From Opitutales bacterium (GTDB lineage Bacteria > Verrucomicrobiota > Verrucomicrobiia > Opitutales > Oceanipulchritudinaceae): a stretch of 64,000 bases of DNA. This document shows, piece after piece, positions 34,548 through 43,131 of the stretch; the first letter of the stretch is position 1; each line of letters starts with the position of its first letter. The notes under the pieces are model-generated. The model saw nothing but the letters and a program-made list of their open reading frames with translations. It ran no database searches and was not told the origin of the DNA. Location of the stretch: the NCBI GenBank assembly GCA_020831525.1, contig JAFIGH010000005.1:1-64000 (forward strand). Reading direction: 5' to 3'. Position numbers and translations under genes: made by a program.

Positions 34548-36329
34548 ATGATATCCGGAGTTATGGAGTGGAAGAATGTGGATGGCCGGAAGAACCGATT
34601 CTCGACGCGGGCGGACTGGGAGGCATTGGCGTTACGGTATTGGGCGGCAGCGCGACCGCACCTTACGGTGCGGCCCGGCCGCTGGTTGATGGCGTATCAT
34701 CCTGCCGGGCACAGCCTGGACGGGGCGGAGATGGAAGGGTGGTCGCGGCACCTCTGGGCGCTGGTCCCGCTCATGGCGGGCGGGGGCCGGTTTCCGGACA
34801 CGGAGATACTCCTTGAGGGCCTTGCCGCCGGGGTGGACCCGGAGCATCCGAGCTACTGGGGGAGGTTCGGCTCCTGCGATCAGCGTATGGTGGAATCCGC
34901 GGTCATCGGGGCGGCCCTGCGGATGTGCCCGGAGATCTTTTGGGAACCGTTGCCGGAACACTCGCGGGAACAGCTCGTGGATTTTCTCGACCAGATCAAC
35001 CGGCACGAACCCGCAGACAACAATTGGCTTTTCTTCCGTGTGCTCGTCAACTGCGGACTGCGGCACGTCGGTGCGCCGGTGGATGAGGCACTCCAGTCCG
35101 CCACGCTCGACCGTATCGAATCCTTCGCCGTGGAGGGGAGCGCTTGGTATACGGACGGGTCGGCGGGCCGGACGGATTACTACAATCCGACCGGCTTTCA
35201 CTTTTACGGCCTTCTCTACAGCCTGTGGGAGGCGGAGCGCGACCCGGACCGCGCGGCGCGCCTGCGGGACCGGGCACTTGCCTTCGCGCCGGTCTTTCTG
35301 CGCTGGTTTGACCGGCACGGGGCGGCGGTTCCCTATGGACGCAGCCTCACCTACCGCTTTGCGCAGGGTGCCTTCTGGGCGGCCCTCGCGTGGGCCGGGG
35401 GCGGACCGTATTCGCAGGGTCAGCTCAAGGGATTGCTCGCCCGCCACATGCGGTGGTGGCAGGAACGCCCCATCCACCTTCCCGGCGGCACCCTCTCGCG
35501 CGGCTACGGCTACCCGCAGGACGCCATGACGGAGACCTACAACGCGGTGGGCTCGCCCGCGTGGGGATTCAAGATTTTCTGGGCGCTCGCCCTTGCCGAA
35601 GGCCATCCCTTCTGGTCGGCGGCGGAAGAACCGCTGCCCGAAGACACCGCCCCCGCTGTGCAACCCGTCGCACGCATGGTGTTCTCACGGGATTCCCGGA
35701 AGAACCACGCCGTCGTCGTGTGCGCGGGCCAAGAGCCGGGCCGGGCTGTGTGGATGCGCCACTTTGAGGAGAAGTATGCGAAGTTCGCGTATTCGAGTCA
35801 GCTTGCTTTTTCTGTGCCGGTGGCGCGCGGCGACTGGACGAATCTCGCCCCCGACAGCGCATTGCTATTGCGGCGCTCCGACGGTGCATGGATTGCGCGC
35901 GCCACAACGGAGGAGTTTTCCTATGGTGACGATTGGGTAAGGTCGACATGGCGGATTGACGAACGCAATCGGGTTGAGACCACGTTGTCGTTAAAGGCCG
36001 GCACGCAGACGCGTCGGCACGTCTTTCACCTCGGAGACGAGTGGGAAGTCGTCGAGGGTGGCTTTGCCGTGCCCCTTGAAGGTGGAGCCAATCCTGTCGG
36101 TGAGCCCGGTGAAGACGACGGCGCGCAGGCGCTCTCTGTCTCCGGGGGCGACTGGAGATGCCGCCTCATCATGCGGGCAGGCGGCGGATCGCTCGAAGCC
36201 GGCGCCCTCGGCCCCGGATCCCACCTGCTTTTCCCCCTTGCCCAGCTCCCCGTCCGCCGCGCCACACTTGCCCCGGGCCGCCACGAGTGGACGACGGTCG
36301 TGGAGGCGGAGTGCCGGAAAACCCGGTAA
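34548..36329 (+). CDS. DUF2264 family protein
   Basis: The 593-residue protein matches the DUF2264 family, seen near polysaccharide-degradation genes in several bacterial phyla. Recognisable stretches include 'EMEGWSRHLWALVPLMAG' near the N-terminus, 'NNWLFFRVLVNCGLR' and 'YTDGSAGRTDYYNPTGFHFYGL' segments, and Trp/Tyr-rich helical repeats consistent with an (alpha/alpha) toroid followed by a beta-rich C-terminal half. No signal peptide is seen, so it is probably cytoplasmic. I start at the ATG at 34548 because GGAGG at 34538-34542 sits 5 bases upstream; the frame is open further upstream into the preceding gene, but that part has no family similarity. The enzymatic activity is not known to me. 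It converges with the glycosidase gene on the other strand, with only 9 bases between the stops. Confidence 0.82.
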   Translation: MISGVMEWKNVDGRKNRFSTRADWEALALRYWAAARPHLTVRPGRWLMAYHPAGHSLDGAEMEGWSRHLWALVPLMAGGGRFPDTEILLEGLAAGVDPEHPSYWGRFGSCDQRMVESAVIGAALRMCPEIFWEPLPEHSREQLVDFLDQINRHEPADNNWLFFRVLVNCGLRHVGAPVDEALQSATLDRIESFAVEGSAWYTDGSAGRTDYYNPTGFHFYGLLYSLWEAERDPDRAARLRDRALAFAPVFLRWFDRHGAAVPYGRSLTYRFAQGAFWAALAWAGGGPYSQGQLKGLLARHMRWWQERPIHLPGGTLSRGYGYPQDAMTETYNAVGSPAWGFKIFWALALAEGHPFWSAAEEPLPEDTAPAVQPVARMVFSRDSRKNHAVVVCAGQEPGRAVWMRHFEEKYAKFAYSSQLAFSVPVARGDWTNLAPDSALLLRRSDGAWIARATTEEFSYGDDWVRSTWRIDERNRVETTLSLKAGTQTRRHVFHLGDEWEVVEGGFAVPLEGGANPVGEPGEDDGAQALSVSGGDWRCRLIMRAGGGSLEAGALGPGSHLLFPLAQLPVRRATLAPGRHEWTTVVEAECRKTR

Positions 36330-36343
36330 AGCTCCACGCTACG
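36328..36343. repeat. Copy of a short dispersed repeat between convergent genes
   Basis: The sequence AAAGCTCCACGCTACG matches 14 of 16 bases of the left arm of the larger REP-like element at 56952-57000 (GAAGCTTCACGCTACG). It overlaps the stop region of both the DUF2264 gene and the convergent glycosidase gene. A role as a bidirectional mRNA 3' end is possible. Confidence 0.4.
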
Positions 36344-38138
36344 GTTGCGCCGCGAGGATAAGAAAGACGCTGGAAGTCCATGTGTAGGCTTTGTCGCGGA
36401 GGGGGTCGCCGGTGAGGGCGTTGAAATTTTCGGCGAAGCCGGACCGGGCACAGAGGCGGAGGAAGCGGCGGGCGATGTCGTCGGCGAGCGCCGGTTCGCC
36501 GCCGCGGCGGAGGCCGTCAATGAGAAGAAAGGTGGAGGGAGCCCACACCGGACCGCGCCAGTAACCGTCGGGCGTGTAGTGAGGGCTGTCGGGGTGTTCG
36601 GTGGCCGGTCCGTAGGGCGTGAGGTAGCGGCGCAGGCGGCGCGCGACTTTGCTCCGGATGTCGTCGGGCAGCCGATCGCCGAGAACGAGCGGCATGGTTT
36701 CGATGAGAGTGTCGGCGGTGATCTTTTCCTCTTCCGGAAGCCGCAGGGCAAAGAACCGTTCGCCGTCCCAGAGAGTTCGTAGGAGCAGTTTTTGGATACG
36801 TTCCGCCTCGGCGGTCCAGCGCCGGGCGTCGGCGCTTTGGCCGAGGGCGGTGTGAACTTCGGCGAGTTCCCGGCACTGCAGCGCAAGAAAGGCGGGCAGG
36901 TCGGGGGTGAGAACGGGCACACCCTTGAGAAAGAACGTGCTGTTGTCCCAGCCGCTGTCGTTGCCGTGTAGATACAGGGGCAGGCCATTGTCCTCCCAAA
37001 GCCGGTGGTTGAGCCACCAGCGGGTCCATGGTTCAAGCCAGGCAAGGGTTTCGCGGAGGCGGTCCGGGGTGAAAAAATCCGGTCGGGCGGCACGGAGGCG
37101 GGAGACAGCCCAGCCGTGAATCGGCGGCTTGCAGAAGTTGAAGTGTTCGTGGATGTCGTTCTGGGCATCGGGGAAGGCGCCGTGGGCGTTCTGGCGGTCG
37201 GCCATAAGGAGCATCTGGTCCCACGCGAGTCCGGGGTCGCCCGCCATGTGGGCCATGGCATTGAAGGCGTGGTCCCAGCTCCATACATTGGACATGTGGT
37301 TTTTGCTCATGAGCATGGCGGGACGGCGGAAGTGACCGCTTGAACGCACGAGGGCCGACCAATTGACGTAGGCGGCACGGACCCGCGCCTCTGAAAATTC
37401 CGGAGCACAGGCCGGGAGGCGGTCGAGAAAACCGGCGAAATCCGCCCGCACCTCCGCCTCGCACAAGGCGAAGGCGCGCGGCGCGCGGGGGATCCATGTG
37501 CTCTCAAAGTGGTCGAGCGCCGCCGCCCATGTGCCGTCCGGTCCGGGCTCGAAGCGGGCGGCCATCCGGCTGCTGTCTTCGCCTTGCCAGTCGGTGCGGG
37601 CCTCCAGTTTGCCTTCGTCGGCCCGCAGCAGCACCTTGCGCTGACAGCCGCGGGCGTTGACCTCCCACGCGCCGCCGTGAGCCGGATACATGGAAGCACC
37701 CGGAGCGGTTTCGAACTCAAGGCCAAGTGCGCATCCTTTGCCGCGCAGGCGCAGCGCGTCGGTGCCGTCGAAGACGATTTCAACCTTTCCTTCGCCGCCG
37801 GGCGCTTTCAACGTTAGCACCGCTTCGTCCCATGCGCTTTCAGGTTCGGCACCGTCGACGGTGAGGCATGCGAGCCACGGGGAGAGGAAACGCGCGCCGT
37901 GGCACTGCCGGAGGTAGAGACCGCGCCGACCCTCGTGCGGAGACGTCGTCTCATCGAAACGGCGGAAATTCAGGTAGCTGCCCCGGCGGGAAAAGGGCTC
38001 GAAGCGCAGGTCGCTGTGGGGGGAAATCATCATCACATCCGCAGATTGGAGGGCGGACCAGTGAAATGTCCATTTGGAAAGCGGCGGAGGCGGGCCGCGC
38101 GGGACATGGACAGGAAGGACAGCGAGCGACCTGTTCAT
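36339..38138 (-). CDS. GH63/MGH1-like (alpha/alpha)6 glycoside hydrolase
   Basis: This 599-residue protein has a beta-sandwich N-terminal third followed by an (alpha/alpha)6-barrel typical of GH63, trehalase and mannosylglycerate-hydrolase-like enzymes. Diagnostic segments are 'NVWSWDHAFNAMAHM', 'IHGWAVSRL', 'HGNDSGWDNST' (containing the expected acidic catalytic Asp), and 'YTPDGYWRGPVWAPSTFLL' near the C-terminus. No signal peptide is clear, so it probably works on imported oligosaccharides in the cytoplasm; the substrate is unknown. The frame extends upstream to a TTG at 38171. I prefer the ATG at 38138, but an internal ATG pair near residue 35 is also possible. It converges with the DUF2264 gene, and the two may serve one carbohydrate pathway. 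Confidence 0.8.
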   Translation of the reverse strand: MNRSLAVLPVHVPRGPPPPLSKWTFHWSALQSADVMMISPHSDLRFEPFSRRGSYLNFRRFDETTSPHEGRRGLYLRQCHGARFLSPWLACLTVDGAEPESAWDEAVLTLKAPGGEGKVEIVFDGTDALRLRGKGCALGLEFETAPGASMYPAHGGAWEVNARGCQRKVLLRADEGKLEARTDWQGEDSSRMAARFEPGPDGTWAAALDHFESTWIPRAPRAFALCEAEVRADFAGFLDRLPACAPEFSEARVRAAYVNWSALVRSSGHFRRPAMLMSKNHMSNVWSWDHAFNAMAHMAGDPGLAWDQMLLMADRQNAHGAFPDAQNDIHEHFNFCKPPIHGWAVSRLRAARPDFFTPDRLRETLAWLEPWTRWWLNHRLWEDNGLPLYLHGNDSGWDNSTFFLKGVPVLTPDLPAFLALQCRELAEVHTALGQSADARRWTAEAERIQKLLLRTLWDGERFFALRLPEEEKITADTLIETMPLVLGDRLPDDIRSKVARRLRRYLTPYGPATEHPDSPHYTPDGYWRGPVWAPSTFLLIDGLRRGGEPALADDIARRFLRLCARSGFAENFNALTGDPLRDKAYTWTSSVFLILAAQP

Positions 38139-38273
38139 GGGGCCAGTCTTCTGTCGCCGCACCTTCGTCAAACGATTTGAAGACGAGGTACAGGTGGAAT
38201 CATGAAGGACGCAGCCTCCGGATGCCCGGTGACGGAGTTCGCAAAAACCTGAGAACCTTCAAGGCAGGACAAC

Positions 38274-39182
38274 TCAGGCTCTCAGAATTTCGGCAAAGGT
38301 TGTCCCCAAAGAGTTCAGCCGGTCGCGCAAACGAGCCGCGCGACGGTCGATGCCAAGTACCAGTTTTCGGTCAAGACCGCGCAGAAGCGGATCATCAAAA
38401 AGGAAAAATGCGCTCTCCGGAAGACTCTGTGCGAGGGATCTCGGGAGAATTCCGCCGGGATGACCGTGGAGGAGGATCTGCCGGACCTGTCCGAAACTCT
38501 CGGTCTTGGTGGTGATGCGGGGCGACACTTCAAATGCTTCACACAGGCTGTTGAAGGCGGAGACAAATCGCCCCTCGCCGCGGATCAGAGCCAAAGGGAC
38601 GCGCGAGAGAAATTGCCTTGGCGTCCACGTTGGAAGATTACGGTCAAAATCAAGCCGGCCCACGAAGACAAAATCCATCATCCCGCAGGGTTTTGTGATC
38701 AGGTCTCCAAGATCTTCGCCGCTTCGCACGATGCCCATGTCCAGTGTGCCCTCCCGCAGGGAACGCAAGAGCCCCGCCGTGTGGTCGGTGATAAATTCGA
38801 AACAGTAGCCGTCCAAACGCTTTCGTAGGGTATCGATTTTGGGGAAGACGACGGCTTCGAGGATCGAAGCACCCGCGCCAATACGGAGATTGGTCGAGCC
38901 CTCGTGCACGCGGGTGGCCACTGCGCCAACTTCATCAAAGAACGAAGCGCAAAGGAGGGCCAGCTCCCGGCCGTGGGAGGTAATATGGAGGGATTTCCCC
39001 TTCCGCTGGAAAAGTTCGAATCCGAGCGTCTTTTCCAACTCTCCAATTTGGCGGCTCATGAGACTGCGGCGACTGCCCTCCCCTCCGGCCGCCCCCGTCA
39101 CCGACCCGGCACGGACCACCGCCAAAAAGGAACGCAGCTTCTCCAGCGACAGTCCCCGTTGAAATAGCTCTTCGAATTCCAT
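38274..39182 (-). CDS. LysR-family transcriptional regulator
   Basis: The 302-residue protein begins with a winged helix-turn-helix of LysR type: 'LEKLRSFLAVVRAGSVTGAA' followed by 'LMSRQIGELEKTLGFELFQR' (residues ~12-62). A long linker helix and a periplasmic-binding-protein-like effector domain follow (~95-300, with 'LRIGAGASILEAVVFPKI'). LysR proteins bind as tetramers at divergent promoters and often control the neighbouring gene. Here the gene diverges from the defence-island helicase with only 74 bases between starts, so it may regulate the island. An unusual Gly-Glu-Gly-Ser stretch lies in the recognition-helix region ('AAGGEGSRRSLMSRQ'). The effector is unknown. Confidence 0.88.
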   Translation of the reverse strand: MEFEELFQRGLSLEKLRSFLAVVRAGSVTGAAGGEGSRRSLMSRQIGELEKTLGFELFQRKGKSLHITSHGRELALLCASFFDEVGAVATRVHEGSTNLRIGAGASILEAVVFPKIDTLRKRLDGYCFEFITDHTAGLLRSLREGTLDMGIVRSGEDLGDLITKPCGMMDFVFVGRLDFDRNLPTWTPRQFLSRVPLALIRGEGRFVSAFNSLCEAFEVSPRITTKTESFGQVRQILLHGHPGGILPRSLAQSLPESAFFLFDDPLLRGLDRKLVLGIDRRAARLRDRLNSLGTTFAEILRA

Positions 39183-39194
39183 CCGTTACTCAAA

Positions 39195-39213
39195 AAACAC
39201 GATATGCATGTTT
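39195..39213. promoter_or_regulatory. Imperfect palindrome in the lysR/helicase divergent intergenic region
   Basis: AAACACG at the left and TGTTT at the right form a 19-base inverted repeat (AAACAnG...CnTGTTT). It is AT-rich within a GC-rich context and lies about midway in the 74-base divergent gap. Its position and size fit a LysR operator overlapping one or both promoters. It does not match a named consensus beyond the general inverted-repeat form. Confidence 0.35.
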
Positions 39214-39256
39214 CCCGGGACTTTTCAAGAACGACCGAGGATGGTAGGTTACCCGA

Positions 39257-42200
39257 ATGACATTGGAGGAAATCAAGGTCGGTGACCGCATCCATGGGAT
39301 CGAGGCGGGAGAGTGGGTCACGATCAAGAGCCATGAACTGATCGGCGGCGCCTGTGCGGAGATAACCTACCAAACTGCTGCAGGCACTGTCGGGAGCCGC
39401 CTGCTCTACCGCGAGGATGAAGCTCGTCTGCGGGCGGAGGAGCGGCGTGGACCGTTGGGTTTCACGGCGGAACCCGGCCTCTTTCGTTTGGCCTCCGAGG
39501 CTCAGCGGATCAAGCTCGGTTACCTCTTTGACCCCTTTGTGGCGGTAAACACCTCCAATGTCGACCCGCTGCCGCACCAGATCACAGCGGTTTACGAAGC
39601 CATGCTGGGCCGACAGCCCCTGCGTTTCCTCCTCGCCGACGATCCGGGCGCAGGCAAAACGATTATGGCCGGTCTCCTCATCAAGGAGTTGGTCATCCGG
39701 GGCGATGTGGCCAAATGCCTCATCGTCGCGCCGGGTGGATTGGTCGAGCAGTGGCAGGATGAACTCGATCAAAAGTTCAGCCTCCCGTTCGATATCCTGA
39801 CCAACGACGCGCTCGAATCATCGCGTTCGGGCAACTGGTTTCTGGAGCACGATTTTTGCCTGTGTCGGCTCGATAAACTCTCCCGCAATGAGGATGTGCA
39901 GGAGAAGCTCAAAGCCGTCGACTGGGACCTCGTCATCGTCGACGAAGCGCACAAAATGTCCGCCTCCTATTTCGGCAACGAACTCAAACAAACGAAACGC
40001 TTCAAGCTGGGAAAACTCCTCTCCGCGCACACACGGCAGTTCGTGCTCCTCACGGCCACACCGCACAACGGAAAAGAGCAGGACTTCCAGCTCTTTCTTT
40101 CCCTCCTTGACGGTGACCGCTTTGAGGGGCGGATTCGCGACAGCAGTCACGCACAGGACGCCTCCGACCTCATGCGGCGCATGGTCAAGGAGAAGCTCGT
40201 TACGATGCGCGGCCAGCCTCTTTTCCCCAAGCGCCATGCCTACACGCTGCCGTTCAAACTGTCGGATGCGGAAGCCGCTCTCTACGAAGCCGTCACCCGC
40301 TATGTGAGCGACGAATTCAATCGCGCCGACAACCTTGAAAACAACCGCCGCGGCACGGTCGGTTTTGCCCTCACGATTCTCCAACGGCGGCTGGCCTCTT
40401 CGCCGGAGGCCATTTTCCAGAGCCTCCGCCGCCGCCGCGAGCGCCTCGGCAAGCGCCTCCGCGAAGAAAAAATCCTCAAGCGCGGGGCCGAGGTCCGGCT
40501 TGACCGCTTGCCGGGCCTACCGGACCTCGATGAAGAAGCTTTGGAAAACCTCGAGGACTTGCCCGACGCCGAGCTGGAGGACGCCGAGGAAGAAGTGGTC
40601 GATCTCGCCACCGCCGCGCAGACCATTCACGAACTGGAAGCGGAAATCGCCATCCTGCGCGATCTGGAGCGCCAGGCGGCGGATGTTCTCCGCTCCGGAA
40701 CCGATACAAAGTGGGTCAAACTCTCAGAGGCCCTTGATGAAATTGTCCGGGACAAAGCGTCGGGCCACCGCCGAAAGCTCGTTATCTTTACCGAGCACCG
40801 CGACACGCTGCGCTACCTCGAAGACAAGTTGAAGTCCTTTTACGGCTCCGAGGAAGCCATTGTCACGATTCACGGGCAGACCCCGCGCGACCAGCGGCGC
40901 GCTATCCAGGAAGCCTTTACCAACGATCCCGAAGTGCTCGTGTTTCTGGCCACGGACGCGGCGGGCGAAGGGATCAACCTGCAGCGGGCCCACCTTATGG
41001 TCAATTACGACCTTCCGTGGAACCCCAACCGCCTCGAACAGCGCTTCGGGCGGATTCACCGGATCGGCCAGCGCGAGGAGTGCCACCTCTGGAACCTCAT
41101 CGCCGAAGAAACCCGTGAGGCCGATGTCTTTTCCCGCCTCCTCAAGAAGCTCGAACAGGAATGCGAGTCGCTCAACGGTGCGGTTTTCGATGTCCTCGGG
41201 GAACTCTTCAAAGCCAGGAGCCTCAAGGAGCTGCTCATCGACGCCATTCGCCGGGCCGACGATCCCGCCGCCAAAGAATACCTCGACCGGGTCGTTGAGA
41301 CCGATTGGTCCCACGAACGGATTCAGGCGCTTATCGACGAACGCGCCCTGGGCAACGAGGCCCTTTCCGACAGCCATATCCGGGAGCTGTGCGATCAGAT
41401 GGAGCGGGCCAGCCTGCAACGCCTCCAGCCCCACCATGTGGGCGGGTTTTTCCACGCCGCCTTTGCGCAGCACGGGGGTGCCCTCCTGCCCCGCGAGCGC
41501 GACCGGTTTGAAATCCGCCACGTGCCCGCCTCCATTCGGCAGCGCGACCGCGTCGTCGGCCGCAGTGCCCCGGTCCTGCGCTCTTACGAACGCGTGACCT
41601 TTCAAAAAGAGCAAATCCGGCTCGATGGCCATCCTCCCGCCGCCCTCATCGCTCCCGGGCATCCGCTCCTCGACGCCCTCATTGATCTGGTCCTCGAGTC
41701 CAGCCGGGATCTTCTCCGTCAGGGCACCATCCTCGTCGACCCCCACAACCGCACCGCGCGCCCCCGTCTGCTCATTTACATCCTCAGCGAAGTTACGGAC
41801 GGGCGTCCGGCGGGGAGCGGAGCGGGCGGCAAACGCCTCCTTTCCCGTCGCCTGCAGTTCGTTGAAATTGAAGAGGGAGGAACCGCTCACGACGCCGGTT
41901 GTGCCCCCTACCTTGACTACGAAGGCCCCCGCACGGAGGACCGGCCCGCCGTTGAAGCCCTTCTCCGGGCACCCTGGCTTGCCGGAGATCTCGAGGCAAA
42001 GGCCCGCGCCCACGCCATCGCACACCTCGTGCCGGGTCACCTCAGGGATGTCCGCACGCGCCGCGAACACTTTCTCGACAAGACCCGCGATCAGGTCTTC
42101 AGCCGCCTCACCCGCGAAATCAACTTTTGGGATAACCGCGCGACCGATCTGGAGCTGAAGGAGCGCGCCGGAAAAGCTCCCGGCAAACTGAACTCTTCCA

Positions 42201-42778
42201 TTGCCGCCCGCCGCCGCGACGCGCTCACCGAGCGCCTCCGCATCCGCCTCCACGAGATCGAACAGGAGAAGCAGATCAACGCCCTCCCGCCCGTCATCGC
42301 CGGTGGCGCCCTCGTCATTCCCGAAGCCCTCCTGCGCCGGGAGCCCGTGCCCCCCGAACACACCGCAGCCGTTCGCGAAGACCCGGCACCCTACCGGATC
42401 ACCGACACCCGGACCTCCGAACTCGCCGCGATGGAGGCCGTCATGGAGCACGAGCGCGCACTCGGCAACCACCCCCTTGATGTATCCGCCGAAAACCGCG
42501 GCTACGACATCGAATCCCGCTGCGGGCAGACCGGCTCCCTCCGCTTCATCGAGGTCAAGGGCCGCCACCCCTCGGCGCAACACATCACCCTCACGCGCAA
42601 CGAGCTGATCTGCGCCCTCAACAATCCCGACCGCTGGATCCTCGCCTACGTGCCCGTCGCCAACGGCCGCGCCGCCGCCCCCGTCTACCGCACCCACGCC
42701 TTCCACGACGGCATCCCCTTCCACGCCTCCACCTTCAAGATTGAAATCGAAAGTCTGATCGACACTGCCCAAGGATAG
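39257..42778 (+). CDS. SNF2/SF2 helicase with C-terminal DUF3883 domain (defence island)
   Basis: This 1173-residue DNA-translocase-type helicase opens the island. The SNF2-like core has Walker A 'DDPGAGKT' (129-135), DEAH box D229-E-A-H232, motif III 'LLTATPHNG', and a C-terminal helicase lobe with 'ATDAAGEGINLQ', 'YDLPWNPNRLEQRFGRIHRIGQ'-type motifs V/VI. The region ~1058-1140 is a DUF3883 (restriction-endonuclease-like) domain with 'NRGYDIESRC' and 'FIEVKGR'; the E-x-K arrangement resembles a nuclease core, but DUF3883 activity is not assured. Helicases of this build occur with DUF1156 methylases, DISARM-like and other anti-phage systems. No other helicase is present here. It is the first gene of a same-strand series to 52206. 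Confidence 0.9.
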   Translation: MTLEEIKVGDRIHGIEAGEWVTIKSHELIGGACAEITYQTAAGTVGSRLLYREDEARLRAEERRGPLGFTAEPGLFRLASEAQRIKLGYLFDPFVAVNTSNVDPLPHQITAVYEAMLGRQPLRFLLADDPGAGKTIMAGLLIKELVIRGDVAKCLIVAPGGLVEQWQDELDQKFSLPFDILTNDALESSRSGNWFLEHDFCLCRLDKLSRNEDVQEKLKAVDWDLVIVDEAHKMSASYFGNELKQTKRFKLGKLLSAHTRQFVLLTATPHNGKEQDFQLFLSLLDGDRFEGRIRDSSHAQDASDLMRRMVKEKLVTMRGQPLFPKRHAYTLPFKLSDAEAALYEAVTRYVSDEFNRADNLENNRRGTVGFALTILQRRLASSPEAIFQSLRRRRERLGKRLREEKILKRGAEVRLDRLPGLPDLDEEALENLEDLPDAELEDAEEEVVDLATAAQTIHELEAEIAILRDLERQAADVLRSGTDTKWVKLSEALDEIVRDKASGHRRKLVIFTEHRDTLRYLEDKLKSFYGSEEAIVTIHGQTPRDQRRAIQEAFTNDPEVLVFLATDAAGEGINLQRAHLMVNYDLPWNPNRLEQRFGRIHRIGQREECHLWNLIAEETREADVFSRLLKKLEQECESLNGAVFDVLGELFKARSLKELLIDAIRRADDPAAKEYLDRVVETDWSHERIQALIDERALGNEALSDSHIRELCDQMERASLQRLQPHHVGGFFHAAFAQHGGALLPRERDRFEIRHVPASIRQRDRVVGRSAPVLRSYERVTFQKEQIRLDGHPPAALIAPGHPLLDALIDLVLESSRDLLRQGTILVDPHNRTARPRLLIYILSEVTDGRPAGSGAGGKRLLSRRLQFVEIEEGGTAHDAGCAPYLDYEGPRTEDRPAVEALLRAPWLAGDLEAKARAHAIAHLVPGHLRDVRTRREHFLDKTRDQVFSRLTREINFWDNRATDLELKERAGKAPGKLNSSIAARRRDALTERLRIRLHEIEQEKQINALPPVIAGGALVIPEALLRREPVPPEHTAAVREDPAPYRITDTRTSELAAMEAVMEHERALGNHPLDVSAENRGYDIESRCGQTGSLRFIEVKGRHPSAQHITLTRNELICALNNPDRWILAYVPVANGRAAAPVYRTHAFHDGIPFHASTFKIEIESLIDTAQG

Positions 42779-42837
42779 AAGCAGCTTCTCCAAATAAACC
42801 AAGCCATGACATAACCCACCGCCATCCCTGCCCCAGC

Positions 42838-43056
42838 ATGAACTTATCCCGAAAGCGAAAGCATCCCTTCGACCTCTATCTTCCCGGATCAAAAACTTAC
42901 CCGCCGCGCTACTTTGCCACTATCGAGGTCGAGGTTGAGGAGCGTTACGGCGAGACGTGGCTGACGGTGGAATCGCGCGAGAAGATCGACCGACTGCGCC
43001 GACGGGAAATGATCCGCGCAGGCATGCTTCCGGCCGTGCATACCGGCCCTTCTTGA
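42838..43056 (+). CDS. Small hypothetical protein between helicase and PtuA-like gene
   Basis: The 72-residue product is basic and highly charged, starts 'MNLSRKRKHPFDLYLPGSK', and contains an alternating-charge stretch 'IEVEVEERYGETWLTVES' that looks like a beta-hairpin. I recognise no family. The gene lies 59 bases after the helicase stop and 75 bases before the ATPase, on the same strand. It has a normal GC-rich third position. It may be a small component of the island or an unrelated ORF. Confidence 0.5.
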   Translation: MNLSRKRKHPFDLYLPGSKTYPPRYFATIEVEVEERYGETWLTVESREKIDRLRRREMIRAGMLPAVHTGPS

Positions 43057-43131
43057 CAAAGGGCGTGACGGAAGGGCAGAAAAAGCGCCTCCGCCATCAT
43101 CGCCCGACCGTCCCATTGATCCTTTTCATCC

